Source of the DNA: SKKL01 sp046543225
GTDB taxonomy: Bacteria; Actinomycetota; Acidimicrobiia; Acidimicrobiales; SKKL01
Direction of reading: 5' to 3'
Length of the DNA stretch: 5,044 nt
Assembly: GCA_046543225.1 (NCBI GenBank)
Contig: JBKGZW010000193.1
Location: 1-5,044, forward strand
Positions 1 through 4,718 of this stretch are shown here, piece by piece (positions within the stretch are counted from its first letter, which is position 1; the number at the start of each line of letters is the position of its first letter). Under the pieces are notes generated by a model. It had not been told where the DNA came from and searched no databases. It saw only the letters and a program-made list of their open reading frames with translations. Made by a program: the position numbers and the translations under genes.

Positions 1-2
1 GG

Positions 3-8
3 TAGGCT
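3..8 (+). promoter_or_regulatory. Putative -10 box (TAGGCT) of rimO, leaderless-type
   Basis: TAGGCT, preceded by GG, fits the actinobacterial -10 consensus TAnnnT. It ends nine bases before the rimO ATG, so transcription would begin within about three bases of the start codon. There is no clear Shine-Dalgarno sequence between the box and the ATG. The same box recurs before cinA and before the VOC gene. The -35 region lies outside the window, so the promoter cannot be fully judged. Confidence 0.42.
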
Positions 9-17
9 TGTGCGGTC

Positions 18-1307
18 ATGGCCAGGAGCTACTGGGTCGAGACCCTCGGCTGTCCGAAGAACCAGGTGGACTCCGACAAGCTGGTCGGCACCCTCACCGC
101 CGACGGGCTCGTCGCCGCGTCCCGGCCCGAGGACGCCGACCTGGTCGTGGTCAACACCTGCGCCTTCATCGAGGATGCCCGCCAGGAGTCGATCGACACC
201 GTGCTGGCCCTGTCCGACCAGCGTCGCGACGGCGCCGAGATCGTGGTCACCGGCTGCATGGCCGAACGCTACGGCGACGAGCTGGCCGAGGCGCTGCCCG
301 AAGCCGACGCGGTCGCCGGGTTCGGGGTGCCGGTCACCCTCGGGCCGACCCGACTCGAGCGCGGTTCCGCCGGCGAGGCGGTCCCCAGCTTCGACCTGTT
401 GAACCTGCCCCGACCGCCGTCCACCGCTCCGTGGGCCTACGTCAAGGTGGCCGAGGGCTGCGACCGGGCGTGTGGGTTCTGCGCCATCCCCAGCTTCCGC
501 GGTCCGCAGCGGTCCCGCAGCATCGACTCGATCCTGGCCGAGGTCGATGGACTGGGAGCGACCGAGGTGGTGCTGGTCGCCCAGGACCTGGCCTCGTTCG
601 GGCGCGACCAAGGGGTCGGTGAGCGCGCGATCGTGCCGCTCGTCGAGGCGGTGGCCGCCCGGGTCCCGTGGGTGCGGCTCCTCTACCTGTACCCGTCGGA
701 CCTCACCGATGCTCTGGTCGAGGCGATCCTGGCCACCGACGTGCCCTACTTCGACCTCAGCCTCCAGCACGTGTCGCGCCCGTTGATGCGGCGCATGCGG
801 CGGTGGGGCGGCGGCGAACGGTTCCTCGACCGCATCGCCACCATCCGGGCACGTAACGAACAAGCGGCGTTCAGGTCCAACTTCATCGTGGGATACCCGG
901 GCGAGACCGAAGACGACCACGACCAACTCCTGCACTTCGTCGAGGAGGCCCAGCTCGACTGGTGCGGCTTCTTCGCCTACTCGGCCGAGGCGGGCACCTA
1001 CGCCGCTGGTCTCGACGGAGTGGTGCCCGACGGGCTCGTCGCCGAGCGCCTCGCCGAGCTCACCGAGATGCAGGACGCCATCACCGCGTCGCGCCGCTCC
1101 GGACTCATCGGTTCGACCCTCGAGGTGCTGGTCGACGAACCGGCTGTCGCCCGCAGCCATCGCGAAGCCCCCGAGATCGACGGGATCATCACCGTCCCCG
1201 ACCATCTCGAGGTCGGCCGGTTCCATCGGGTGGTCGTCACCGACTCGCTCGGACCCGATCTCGTCGCCGCGGAGTCGTCGGCTGCTGTGGTGGGAGCCCG
1301 GCCATGA
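18..1307 (+). CDS. rimO: Ribosomal protein S12 methylthiotransferase RimO
   Basis: This 429-residue radical-SAM enzyme should add a methylthio group to the conserved aspartate of ribosomal protein S12 in the cytoplasm, using two 4Fe-4S clusters. The N-terminal methylthiotransferase domain has its three cluster cysteines at C12 (in TLGCPKNQVDSDKL), C48 (NTCAFIEDA) and C80 (TGCMAERY). The radical-SAM CxxxCxxC motif is C148, C152 and C155, followed by IPSFRGPQRSR. Later motifs are AQDLASFG, LSLQHVS and FIVGYPGETEDD. The C-terminus from about residue 362 fits a TRAM domain. The NTCAFIEDARQESID and RGPQRSRSI stretches are RimO-type; the tRNA enzyme MiaB has a different sequence there. Length is normal for the family. 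The ATG at 18 puts the first cysteine at the usual depth. pgsA follows after 13 bp, so the two are probably co-transcribed. The identification is firm; substrate specificity is inferred from family motifs. Confidence 0.96.
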   Translation: MARSYWVETLGCPKNQVDSDKLVGTLTADGLVAASRPEDADLVVVNTCAFIEDARQESIDTVLALSDQRRDGAEIVVTGCMAERYGDELAEALPEADAVAGFGVPVTLGPTRLERGSAGEAVPSFDLLNLPRPPSTAPWAYVKVAEGCDRACGFCAIPSFRGPQRSRSIDSILAEVDGLGATEVVLVAQDLASFGRDQGVGERAIVPLVEAVAARVPWVRLLYLYPSDLTDALVEAILATDVPYFDLSLQHVSRPLMRRMRRWGGGERFLDRIATIRARNEQAAFRSNFIVGYPGETEDDHDQLLHFVEEAQLDWCGFFAYSAEAGTYAAGLDGVVPDGLVAERLAELTEMQDAITASRRSGLIGSTLEVLVDEPAVARSHREAPEIDGIITVPDHLEVGRFHRVVVTDSLGPDLVAAESSAAVVGARP

Positions 1308-1324
1308 GGACAGCGGGGCGATGA
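1304..1324 (+). promoter_or_regulatory. rimO-pgsA junction: SD-like GAGGA and a 6-codon ORF with ATGA overlaps on both ends
   Basis: The rimO stop (TGA 1305-1307) overlaps an ATG at 1304. That ATG opens a six-codon frame (MRTAGR) whose TGA (1322-1324) overlaps the pgsA ATG at 1321. Both junctions read ATGA, the usual arrangement for termination-reinitiation. GAGGA at 1306-1310 also serves as a Shine-Dalgarno-like sequence ten bases before the pgsA start. Either route would couple pgsA translation to rimO. The overlaps are visible in the sequence; translation of the mini-ORF is speculative. Confidence 0.35.
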
Positions 1325-1875
1325 CCGACACGGCGTTCGGTCCGACCGCGCTGGCCACACCGGCCAACTACGTCACCATCGCGCGCCTGCTCATCTCGCC
1401 GGTGCTGCTGGTGTCCATCACCGAGGCCGGCGCGTCGTGGTGGGTCTTCGCCGCTTGGACCCTGCTGTGCCTCACCGACGGGTTCGACGGCTTTCTCGCC
1501 CGCCGCCACGGCACCACCCGTTCGGGCGCCTTCCTCGACCCGTTGGCCGACAAGGTGCTGGTGCTCGGCGCCATGGCTGCACTGGTCGCCATCGGTCGGT
1601 TCGCGCTCGTGCCGGTGGCGCTGATCGCCGTACGTGAGGTGGCGATCAGCATGTATCGCTCGTACTGGGCTCGCCGGGGGTTGACGATCCCCGCCCGCAC
1701 CAGCGCCAAGCTCAAGACCCTCACCCAGCAGCTCGCGGTGGGGTTCGCCCTCATCCCCTTGGCATCCAACCCCACGTGGCTGGCTGACGGCCTCTTGTGG
1801 GCCGCGGTCGTGCTCACCGTCGCCACCGGCCTGCACTACCTCTACGACGGCAGCCGGGCCGCCGAGGTGGGCTGA
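1321..1875 (+). CDS. pgsA: CDP-diacylglycerol--glycerol-3-phosphate 3-phosphatidyltransferase (PgsA family)
   Basis: This 184-residue integral membrane enzyme of the CDP-alcohol phosphatidyltransferase family most likely condenses CDP-diacylglycerol with glycerol-3-phosphate to phosphatidylglycerophosphate, the precursor of phosphatidylglycerol and cardiolipin. The catalytic, metal-binding signature is complete: D53, D56-G57, A60-R61, G69, D73 and D77, continuing as PLADKVLVLGA. Hydrophobic stretches lie at about 17-33, 40-52, 79-104, 138-148 and 154-174, as expected for this multi-helix family. REVAISMYRSYWARRG (105-120) and the basic SAKLKTLTQQ (128-137) also match PgsA-type members. The start at 1321 places the first helix correctly after a short polar N-terminus and has GAGGA ten bases upstream. 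Position between rimO and cinA is a classic pgsA context. Other family members, such as phosphatidylinositol-phosphate or cardiolipin synthases, share the signature, so the exact acceptor alcohol is inferred from context and overall similarity. Confidence 0.9.
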   Translation: MTDTAFGPTALATPANYVTIARLLISPVLLVSITEAGASWWVFAAWTLLCLTDGFDGFLARRHGTTRSGAFLDPLADKVLVLGAMAALVAIGRFALVPVALIAVREVAISMYRSYWARRGLTIPARTSAKLKTLTQQLAVGFALIPLASNPTWLADGLLWAAVVLTVATGLHYLYDGSRAAEVG

Positions 1876-1887
1876 GTCACCCCGCTC

Positions 1888-1909
1888 GCCCGCTGGTGGT
1901 TCTGCGGGC
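1888..1909 (+). terminator. Small GC-rich hairpin between pgsA and cinA
   Basis: GCCCGC (1888-1893) and GCGGGC (1904-1909) can form a perfect six-base-pair stem with a ten-base loop, 13 bases after the pgsA stop. There is no T-tract. It could weakly terminate the rimO-pgsA transcript ahead of the cinA promoter, but six G/C pairs are easily found by chance in DNA this GC-rich. Confidence 0.22.
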
Positions 1910-1921
1910 TGGCGGTACCGG

Positions 1922-1927
1922 TAGCCT
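1922..1927 (+). promoter_or_regulatory. Putative -10 box (TAGCCT) of cinA, leaderless-type
   Basis: TAGCCT, preceded by GG, fits TAnnnT and ends eight bases before the cinA ATG, so the transcript would start almost at the start codon. No Shine-Dalgarno sequence is present before the ATG. The expected -35 position (about 1899-1905, GTTCTGC) matches TTGACA poorly. An eight-base palindrome, CGGTACCG (1913-1920), sits just upstream and could be a binding site, though it may be coincidence. Confidence 0.42.
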
Positions 1928-1935
1928 CAGCGCTC

Positions 1936-3195
1936 ATGCGCTGTGAAGTGATCGCCGTCGGGACCGAACTGCTGCTCGGACAGATCGTCGACACGAACTC
2001 GTCCTGGATGGGTGAGCAGCTGGCGCTGGCCGGCATCGACAGCCACTTCCAGACCAAGGTCGGCGACAACCACGACCGCATGGTGAGCGCGCTGCGCGTG
2101 GCCCTCGACCGCAGCGACGCGGTGATCATGTGCGGTGGGTTGGGTCCCACCCAGGACGACATCACGCGGGACGTGATCGCCGATGTCATGGGCGTCGAGC
2201 TGGTGAACGACGAGGCGATCGAGGCGCGGATCCGAGCGATGTTCGGATCGCGCGGTCGCACGATGTCGGCCAACAACCTGCGCCAGGCGCTGATCCCGAA
2301 GGGCGCCTCGACCATCGCTCAGATGCCGGGCACCGCGCCGGGCCTGGTCTGTCCGATGGCGGGTCCGTACGAAGGCAAGGTCGTCTACGCCGTTCCCGGG
2401 GTCCCCCACGAGATGAAGGAGATGGTCGCCGGCACCGTCATCCCCGACCTGCAGGATCGGGCCGGGGTCACCTCGGTGATCAAGAGCCGCACCCTGCGCA
2501 CGTGGGGCCAGTCCGAGTCGGGTCTCGCCGAGATGCTCCACGACGAGATCGAACGCCTCGATGCCGAGCCCGGGGCGACCCTCGCGTTCCTCGCCAGCGG
2601 CATCGAGGGCATCAAGGTGCGCATCACGGTCAAGGCCCCCACCGAGGCCGAGGCCGACGAGCTGATCGCGGCGGAGGAGACCATCGTCCGCGAGATCGTC
2701 GGCGACATCGTCTTCGGGGTCGACGACGAGTCCATGGAACATGCGGTGGTCTCGCTGCTCAGGGGCCGGGGGCTCACCCTGGCGGTGGCCGAGTCGGTCA
2801 CCGGCGGTCTGATCGCGTCACGCATCACCAACGTGCCAGGGGCGTCGAAGGTCTTTCGTGGCGGCGTGGTGGCATATGCCTCAGCGGTGAAGTTCGACCT
2901 GCTCGACGTGCCCGAGGGCCCGGTGGTGTCCGCCGAGGCAGCCGAGGCGATGGCGACCGGGGTGCGTCGACGGTTGGGTGCAGACGTGGGGCTCGCGGTG
3001 ACCGGTGTTGCGGGACCCGAACCTCAGGAGGACCAGCGCCCCGGCACGGTGTTCTTCGGGCTGGCGTTCGGCGACGGGGTCGAGTCCCGCCAGGTGCGGA
3101 TGCCCGGCGATCGCCACCGGGTGCAGCAGTTCTCGGCCATCTCCCTGCTCGACCTGCTCCGTCGTCGCCTGCAGGCCGAGAGACCCGATCCATAG
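1936..3195 (+). CDS. cinA: CinA family protein with nicotinamide-nucleotide amidase C-terminal domain
   Basis: At 419 residues this is a full-length two-domain CinA. The N-terminal molybdopterin-binding-like (COG1058) domain opens with CEVIAVGTELLLGQIVDTNS (3-22), carries CGGLGPTQDDITRD (66-79) and includes VPGVPHEM (153-160). In characterised CinA proteins this domain can act as an ADP-ribose pyrophosphatase. The C-terminal PncC-type domain, from about residue 266, deamidates nicotinamide mononucleotide to nicotinate mononucleotide in NAD salvage. It has VAESVTGGLIASRI (284-297) with the likely catalytic S287, VAYASAVK (312-319) with Y314 and K319, AVTGVAGPEP (354-363), and PGDRHRVQQF near the end. 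No key motif is missing. The ATG at 1936 begins right at the conserved first strand and follows a -10-like box by eight bases, with no Shine-Dalgarno sequence. The gene ends in TAG, 15 bases before a strong hairpin. The competence-related name is historical; I infer a pyridine-nucleotide salvage role. Confidence 0.95.
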   Translation: MRCEVIAVGTELLLGQIVDTNSSWMGEQLALAGIDSHFQTKVGDNHDRMVSALRVALDRSDAVIMCGGLGPTQDDITRDVIADVMGVELVNDEAIEARIRAMFGSRGRTMSANNLRQALIPKGASTIAQMPGTAPGLVCPMAGPYEGKVVYAVPGVPHEMKEMVAGTVIPDLQDRAGVTSVIKSRTLRTWGQSESGLAEMLHDEIERLDAEPGATLAFLASGIEGIKVRITVKAPTEAEADELIAAEETIVREIVGDIVFGVDDESMEHAVVSLLRGRGLTLAVAESVTGGLIASRITNVPGASKVFRGGVVAYASAVKFDLLDVPEGPVVSAEAAEAMATGVRRRLGADVGLAVTGVAGPEPQEDQRPGTVFFGLAFGDGVESRQVRMPGDRHRVQQFSAISLLDLLRRRLQAERPDP

Positions 3196-3210
3196 ATCTC
3201 CCCGGTCGCG

Positions 3211-3258
3211 CGACGGTGAGCCGGGCGTCGGGTGGCCGACGACCCCGCTCACCGGTCG
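3211..3258. terminator. Long GC-rich hairpin, probable bidirectional terminator
   Basis: This 48-base inverted repeat fills most of the 89-bp gap between the convergent cinA and acidic-protein genes. CGGTGAGC (3214-3221) pairs with GCTCACCG (3247-3254); GGG (3223-3225) pairs with CCC (3243-3245); CGTCGG (3226-3231) pairs with CCGACG (3236-3241) around a GTGG loop. A single C-C mismatch and a bulged A interrupt the stem. CGA (3211-3213) and TCG (3256-3258) add three outer pairs after a bulged G. The stem thus has about 17 to 20 pairs. There is no T-tract on either side, which is common for terminator hairpins in high-GC actinobacteria. Its position suits termination from both directions. Confidence 0.7.
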
Positions 3259-3284
3259 AGCGATGGGTTGGTCGTTCGCCTGGC

Positions 3285-3866
3285 TCAGCCCCTGGGGTCG
3301 GGGGCGATTCCGGAACCGAGATCCTCGGGGATCTGGTCGACGTCGGGCGTCGAGGAGGTCCCGACCTCGGCTTCGACCTCGACCTCGGCCTCGGCCTCGG
3401 CTTCGACTTCGGCTTCGGTCCGGGTGTCGTTCTCGGCCTGGGCGTCAGCCTCGTCGGGGAGCGAATCGGGCGGACCGCTCGGGGTGCCGTCGGGGATGTG
3501 CTCCGCCGCGGGGGTGCTGTTCGTCTGATCGGCGCCGCCCTGTCCCTGGGTGCGTGCCTCGGCTGCGATCGAGGGACCGTCGACGCCGCCCTCGCGGGCC
3601 ATCTCGGCCACGGCGGTGCCGAACTCGGCGGCCTCCGGGGTGGCATCCGCGTCCGGATCAGCCGGCTCGGCGGGGGTCTCGATGTCAGCCTCGACGGCGG
3701 ACTCGACGTCGGCCTCGGCCTCGGCGTCGGCCTCGACGGCGGACTCTGCCTGGGTGGGCAGGACCCCGGCGGCTCCTGCGGCGGCGCCGGTGACGGCCAC
3801 CGCACCGGTGACCGCGGCGATCTTGGTGGTCAGGGCGAGCCCTGCGAGGAATTCGGTGATCATCAT
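3285..3866 (-). CDS. Uncharacterised acidic Ala/Glu-rich protein with N-terminal hydrophobic segment
   Basis: I do not recognise this 193-residue protein. Residues 6-36 form a hydrophobic Ala/Val/Gly-rich stretch with one lysine (K15), so it may be a signal peptide or membrane anchor, leaving the rest outside the membrane. Two low-complexity acidic blocks follow: 41-63, with ESAVEAD at 41-47 and 55-61, and 151-168, nine consecutive Glu-Ala or Glu-Val pairs. Between them, EFGTAVAEMAREGGVDG (81-97) and the next residues to R105 look more like conserved sequence, and 106-140 is Gly/Pro/Thr/Ser-rich. By my count it has 44 acidic and 5 Lys/Arg residues, 43 alanines and no cysteine. The start at 3866 is chosen because GGAGA (3879-3875) lies eight bases upstream and the hydrophobic segment begins at once. 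The frame is open to an ATG at 4040, but that extension lacks such features. Ser-rich frames on the opposite strand are mirror images of the repeats. A structural, wall-associated or metal-binding role is possible but not shown. Confidence 0.68.
   Translation of the reverse strand: MMITEFLAGLALTTKIAAVTGAVAVTGAAAGAAGVLPTQAESAVEADAEAEADVESAVEADIETPAEPADPDADATPEAAEFGTAVAEMAREGGVDGPSIAAEARTQGQGGADQTNSTPAAEHIPDGTPSGPPDSLPDEADAQAENDTRTEAEVEAEAEAEVEVEAEVGTSSTPDVDQIPEDLGSGIAPDPRG
3363..3416 (-). repeat. Imperfect hexanucleotide repeat encoding (Glu-Ala/Val)9
   Basis: Nine six-base units of the form GA(G/A)-G(C/T)C on the - strand encode alternating Glu-Ala and Glu-Val pairs (residues 151-168 of the acidic protein). 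Units differ only at the third base of the Glu codon and the middle base of the Ala/Val codon. Because the unit is two codons, gain or loss of units would keep the reading frame. Confidence 0.85.
3678..3746 (-). repeat. Second acidic repeat block with a 17-bp direct repeat (42-bp period)
   Basis: Positions 3688-3704 and 3730-3746 are identical 17-bp direct repeats, 42 bp (14 codons) apart, each encoding ESAVEA; D follows in both. The DNA between them is made of the same Glu/Asp-Ala hexamers as the other repeat. The block covers residues 41-63 of the acidic protein and suggests growth by local duplication. Confidence 0.8.
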
Positions 3867-3937
3867 GAGGGGTGTCTCCAGTTCGGTGGCCCGGATGCCT
3901 CGGGGAGGCCCGTGGCGTTGCTCGCCGCCATCGCTGA

Positions 3938-3957
3938 CGGGTTGCCTGTTCGGGTTG
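3938..3957. repeat. Short direct repeat CGGGTTG x2
   Basis: CGGGTTG occurs at 3938-3944 and again at 3951-3957, a 13-bp period, about 75-90 bp upstream of the acidic-protein start. Spacing slightly over one helical turn could suit a dimeric regulator, but such short matches also arise by chance. Confidence 0.25.
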
Positions 3958-4021
3958 GAAGGAGCGATCGGAGTGATCCACTCGACAGGGGGAACGCACC
4001 GGGGGCCGCTGGTGTTACCGA

Positions 4022-4044
4022 CTCCTGGCTTCGCCAGCAAGGAG
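4022..4044 (-). terminator. Hairpin downstream of the DUF1697 gene
   Basis: CTGGC (4025-4029) and GCCAG (4033-4037) form a five-pair stem with a three-base loop. CTC (4022-4024) and GAG (4042-4044) add three pairs beyond a short asymmetric bulge. It lies about 30-50 bases after the DUF1697 stop on the - strand, where a terminator is expected before the separately started acidic-protein gene. There is no T-tract and the stem is short. Confidence 0.33.
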
Positions 4045-4073
4045 GAGTGGCGAGCCCTGACCGTCGGCGTTGC

Positions 4074-4625
4074 TCAGAGGAGCTTCGATGCCAGCCGCTG
4101 CACCGTGCCCTGGGTTCGCACGGTGGTTCCGCCGGTCACCGCATCGAGGCGTCGAAGCTCGAGCCCGTTGTCGGCGAGGCCAGCAGCGGGCAACCAGTGG
4201 AGCTGACCTCCAGCGGGCACCATGCGGTCATCAGCCGGGATCAGCGCCTCGACCTCTCGAAGCGTGTCTGCCGAGAGCGCCGCACGGAGGAAGATCACCT
4301 GCGGCTTGCCGCTGCTGGCTGCTCGTTCCGCCTCGGTGAACGGTGTCGCCGCAGCGATGGTCCGCACCTCACCCGCGCCGCGGAGGAACACCGGGACCGA
4401 ATAGCCGAGCGACGCCTCCAGTCCCGCCTCCAGCGCCGCGAGCAACTCGTCCTTCGGCCGTCGGTCGACGAGGACGACGTTGCCGCTCGCCTGGTATGTG
4501 CGCACCGCTCGACACCCGCAGCCCTCGACGGCGGCGGCCAGCTCGTCGTTGCCGAGCCGACGCCCACCGAGGTTCATGCCCCGCAAGAACGCCACCCAGA
4601 CCGGGTCCGCCACCTGACCGCTCAC
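4074..4625 (-). CDS. DUF1697 family protein
   Basis: The 183-residue product matches the DUF1697 (COG3797) family, whose biochemical role is not established to my knowledge. The hallmark N-terminus is present: VAFLRGMNLGG (11-21), then a helix with ELAAAVEGCGC and the signature VRTYQASGNVVL (41-52). The family usually reads LLRGINVGG and TYIQSGNVVF, so substitutions are conservative. The second half has KPQVIFLRA, then QLHWLPAAGLADNGLE, and ends TVRTQGTVQRLASKLL, corresponding to the family's TxRNxNTVxKLxxL ending. It looks like a complete, soluble cytoplasmic protein. GTG at 4625 is chosen as start; GTG at 4613 (four residues shorter) is equally compatible, and neither has a strong Shine-Dalgarno sequence. 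A CATCCT hexamer (4637-4632) exactly six bases before the first GTG could be a weak -10 for a leaderless transcript. The open frame extends further upstream but only as the antisense of the VOC gene. Confidence 0.87.
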   Translation of the reverse strand: MSGQVADPVWVAFLRGMNLGGRRLGNDELAAAVEGCGCRAVRTYQASGNVVLVDRRPKDELLAALEAGLEASLGYSVPVFLRGAGEVRTIAAATPFTEAERAASSGKPQVIFLRAALSADTLREVEALIPADDRMVPAGGQLHWLPAAGLADNGLELRRLDAVTGGTTVRTQGTVQRLASKLL

Positions 4626-4705
4626 GCCGCCAGGATGCCGGTTCGCACGGTGGATGTCGACCCCGACGTGATCACCACCGGCGGGCGTCTCGCCCTGCCG
4701 ACAGG

Positions 4706-4711
4706 TAGGTT
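4706..4711 (+). promoter_or_regulatory. Putative -10 box (TAGGTT) of the VOC gene, leaderless-type
   Basis: TAGGTT, preceded by GG, fits TAnnnT and ends seven bases before the GTG at 4719, so the predicted first transcribed base is at or next to the start codon. No Shine-Dalgarno sequence precedes the GTG. I see no good -35 hexamer at about 4683-4688. The box lies in the 93-bp region shared with the divergent DUF1697 gene. Confidence 0.42.
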
Positions 4712-4718
4712 GGGCGAG

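Larger units (their letters stand above)
3867..4073 (-). other. 207-bp non-coding gap upstream of the acidic-protein gene
   Basis: I see no supportable gene here. Read on the - strand it holds GGAGA at 3879-3875, a good ribosome binding site for the acidic-protein gene. It also contains small possible hairpins: CCCGT/ACGGG (3909-3913 with 3937-3941, + strand) enclosing GGCG/CGCC, and AGGC/GCCT near 3897-3910. Two short direct repeats are present: CGGGTTG at 3938-3944 and 3951-3957, and two copies of a GGAG-T/C-GATC-like unit at about 3960-3977. No clear -10/-35 pair stands out. The gap could be a structured 5' leader or a regulator-binding region; I do not recognise a known riboswitch. Confidence 0.4.

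Noticed and set aside
1501..1554. Seven residues instead of eight between AR and the G of the CDP-alcohol phosphatidyltransferase signature in PgsA
   Set aside because: As I recall, the family signature tolerates seven or eight residues here. All catalytic aspartates are present and the translation is clean, so I do not treat it as a defect.
1927..2742. 271-codon - strand open frame opposite cinA
   Set aside because: cinA is unmistakable in the + frame. The antisense product is His/Asp/Gly-rich with no family motif, as expected when GC-rich third positions remove stops on the other strand.
2825..3805. 326-codon Arg/Pro/Ser-rich open frame on the - strand
   Set aside because: It lies antisense to the end of cinA and in another frame of the acidic-protein gene. 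Its composition is typical of a GC-rich shadow frame and no domain is visible.
3867..4040. 58-residue N-terminal extension of the acidic protein from ATG 4040
   Set aside because: The extension has no recognisable features and no comparable ribosome binding site. It would bury the hydrophobic segment inside the protein, whereas ATG 3866 has GGAGA at ideal spacing.
3965..4202. GGAAGGAG followed by a GTG on the + strand near 3973 as a possible small gene
   Set aside because: The frame runs antisense through the DUF1697 C-terminus and gives no recognisable protein. The purine-rich stretch is better explained as chance or as part of the tandem GATC-containing repeat.
3232..4206. Two Ser/Ala-rich open frames on the + strand (3232-3528 and 3550-4206) with SASTSTSASAS-type sequence
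   Set aside because: They are the mirror of the Glu-Ala/Val repeats on the opposite strand. They have no hydrophobic leader or recognisable domain, and the second runs antisense through the end of the DUF1697 gene. The - strand frame has a Shine-Dalgarno sequence and a coherent N-terminal hydrophobic segment.
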